Positions 41,391 through 41,745 of a stretch of 41,745 nucleotides of DNA are shown piece by piece. Within the stretch, counting starts at the first letter, position 1; the number at the start of each line of letters is the position of its first letter. Origin of the DNA: Candidatus Bathyarchaeia archaeon (GTDB taxonomy: Archaea > Thermoproteota > Bathyarchaeia > 40CM-2-53-6 > DTGE01); contig JAWCKG010000017.1 of the NCBI GenBank assembly GCA_038852285.1, positions 1 through 41,745 of the forward strand, given 5' to 3'. The translations under genes were made by a program, and so were the position numbers. The notes under the pieces were generated by a model that had not been told where the DNA came from, searched no databases, and worked only from the letters and a program-made list of their open reading frames with translations.

Positions 41391-41636
41391 AGGCCACTTG
41401 CAGGTAGGCGCCTCAGTAGCCTTAACACCCCATTTTGCCAGTTTTGCCTCTGAACATTCGATTCAGGGAGAACTCGTAATCCAAGGCTCCCACTCAGCTA
41501 TTAGGAAGTAACTAAAATGGTTTTTGACAATATTTTGGGATTGAGATTTTGAATCTTATTTTCTGACACGACCCACTTATATAATAAAACTCTCAAGCCT
41601 TTTATAAGGTAAGGCTTTCGCATTTAAAGCCCTATT

Positions 41637-41643
41637 AAAAAAA
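41637..41643 (-). terminator. T-run after the right-edge tRNA
   Basis: On the minus strand the tRNA 3' end is followed after eight bases by seven consecutive T, a typical archaeal tRNA terminator. Confidence 0.5.
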
Positions 41644-41651
41644 TGATAATA

Positions 41652-41745
41652 TGGCGGGCCCGCCGGGAGTTGAACCCGAGACCCCTACCCGAATTAGGCT
41701 TTGAGCCCGTTCTCCGGGTGGCCTCCAGCTCAGGTTAAAAGCTTC
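41652..41745 (-). tRNA. 3' part of an intron-containing tRNA gene, isotype unresolved
   Basis: On the minus strand the end reads TCGGG-TTCAACT-CCCGG (T arm), CGGGCCC (acceptor 3' strand), discriminator G and encoded CCA (41654-41652). The matching GGGCCCG acceptor start is not in the window, so the gene runs off the right edge. Upstream of the T arm the text does not give a simple D arm and anticodon arm, so at least one intron is likely. CCTA-ATTCGGG-TAGG would give anticodon TCG (arginine), and archaeal tRNA-Arg often has a GGGCCCG acceptor with G at the discriminator. A CTCAAAG loop (CAA, leucine) was also considered, but leucine tRNAs normally have A there. Arginine is a tentative best guess. 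Confidence 0.6.

Overview
The window reads as an archaeal chromosome segment, most likely from a TACK-type lineage such as Bathyarchaeia; this is an inference from gene content and was not tested by any search. The evidence is: TATA boxes 25-30 bases ahead of starts, often leaderless; many TTG and GTG starts; tRNA genes with short introns, some at non-canonical positions; tetrahydromethanopterin-type cofactor genes; indolepyruvate:ferredoxin oxidoreductase; and archaea-type FolD, PurN and HAD proteins. No rRNA gene, CRISPR array, complete insertion sequence or phage module was seen.

Layout. 1-6.6 kb: the start of a PEP-hydrolase-like TIM barrel running off the left edge, a secreted membrane-anchored SdrD-like protein, the wreck of a small membrane-protein gene, a DapA-family aldolase, intron-bearing tRNA-Ala(CGC), an L-isoaspartyl methyltransferase, a sugar-isomerase-like TIM barrel and a tRNA-Ile(GAT) with two apparent introns. 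6.6-8.6 kb: sparse DNA with a 17-codon lysine-rich microgene, then an acetoacetate-decarboxylase homologue lacking the Schiff-base lysine. 8.7-11.1 kb: a tight unit of a prenyltransferase-type alpha/alpha repeat protein and two Cys/His proteins of the DUF6062 type, behind a leader full of inverted repeats. 11.3-13.3 kb: an HtrA protease and a SpoIIM-like membrane protein.

13.35-20.07 kb (minus strand) is a six-gene purine and one-carbon operon in the order purF-purD-purN-HAD-pfkB-folD, with touching or overlapping ends. FolD can make the formyl donor used by PurN. 20.2-23.6 kb holds a small His-containing membrane protein, a rhomboid protease and a large receptor-like protein (outer beta-propeller, one membrane helix, inner KaiC-like domain with a ruined Walker A).

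24.1-34.5 kb is an amino-acid catabolism and uptake region: iorAB, a branched-chain-type ABC importer split into convergent livKHM (+) and livFG (-), a PaaI-like thioesterase, a phenylacetate-CoA-ligase family enzyme and a tandem-ACT protein, followed by an HhH-GPD-like protein. Together these suggest amino-acid import, conversion of aryl-pyruvates to acyl-CoA, and interconversion of aryl-acids and CoA thioesters. 34.7-38.8 kb (minus) carries a pterin-cofactor operon (DUF447 protein, RFAP synthase, dihydropteroate-synthase-like protein) and an ECF-type S component. 38.8-41.7 kb has a vapBC pair with an operator bracketing its TATA box, a winged-helix regulator, a small helical protein and the 3' part of an intron-containing tRNA gene cut by the right edge.

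The items most worth following are the prenyltransferase-repeat/DUF6062 operon and its leader, the propeller/pseudo-KaiC receptor, the unusual tRNA introns, the lysine microgene, and a motif repeated at 38.87 and 40.89 kb beside the winged-helix gene.
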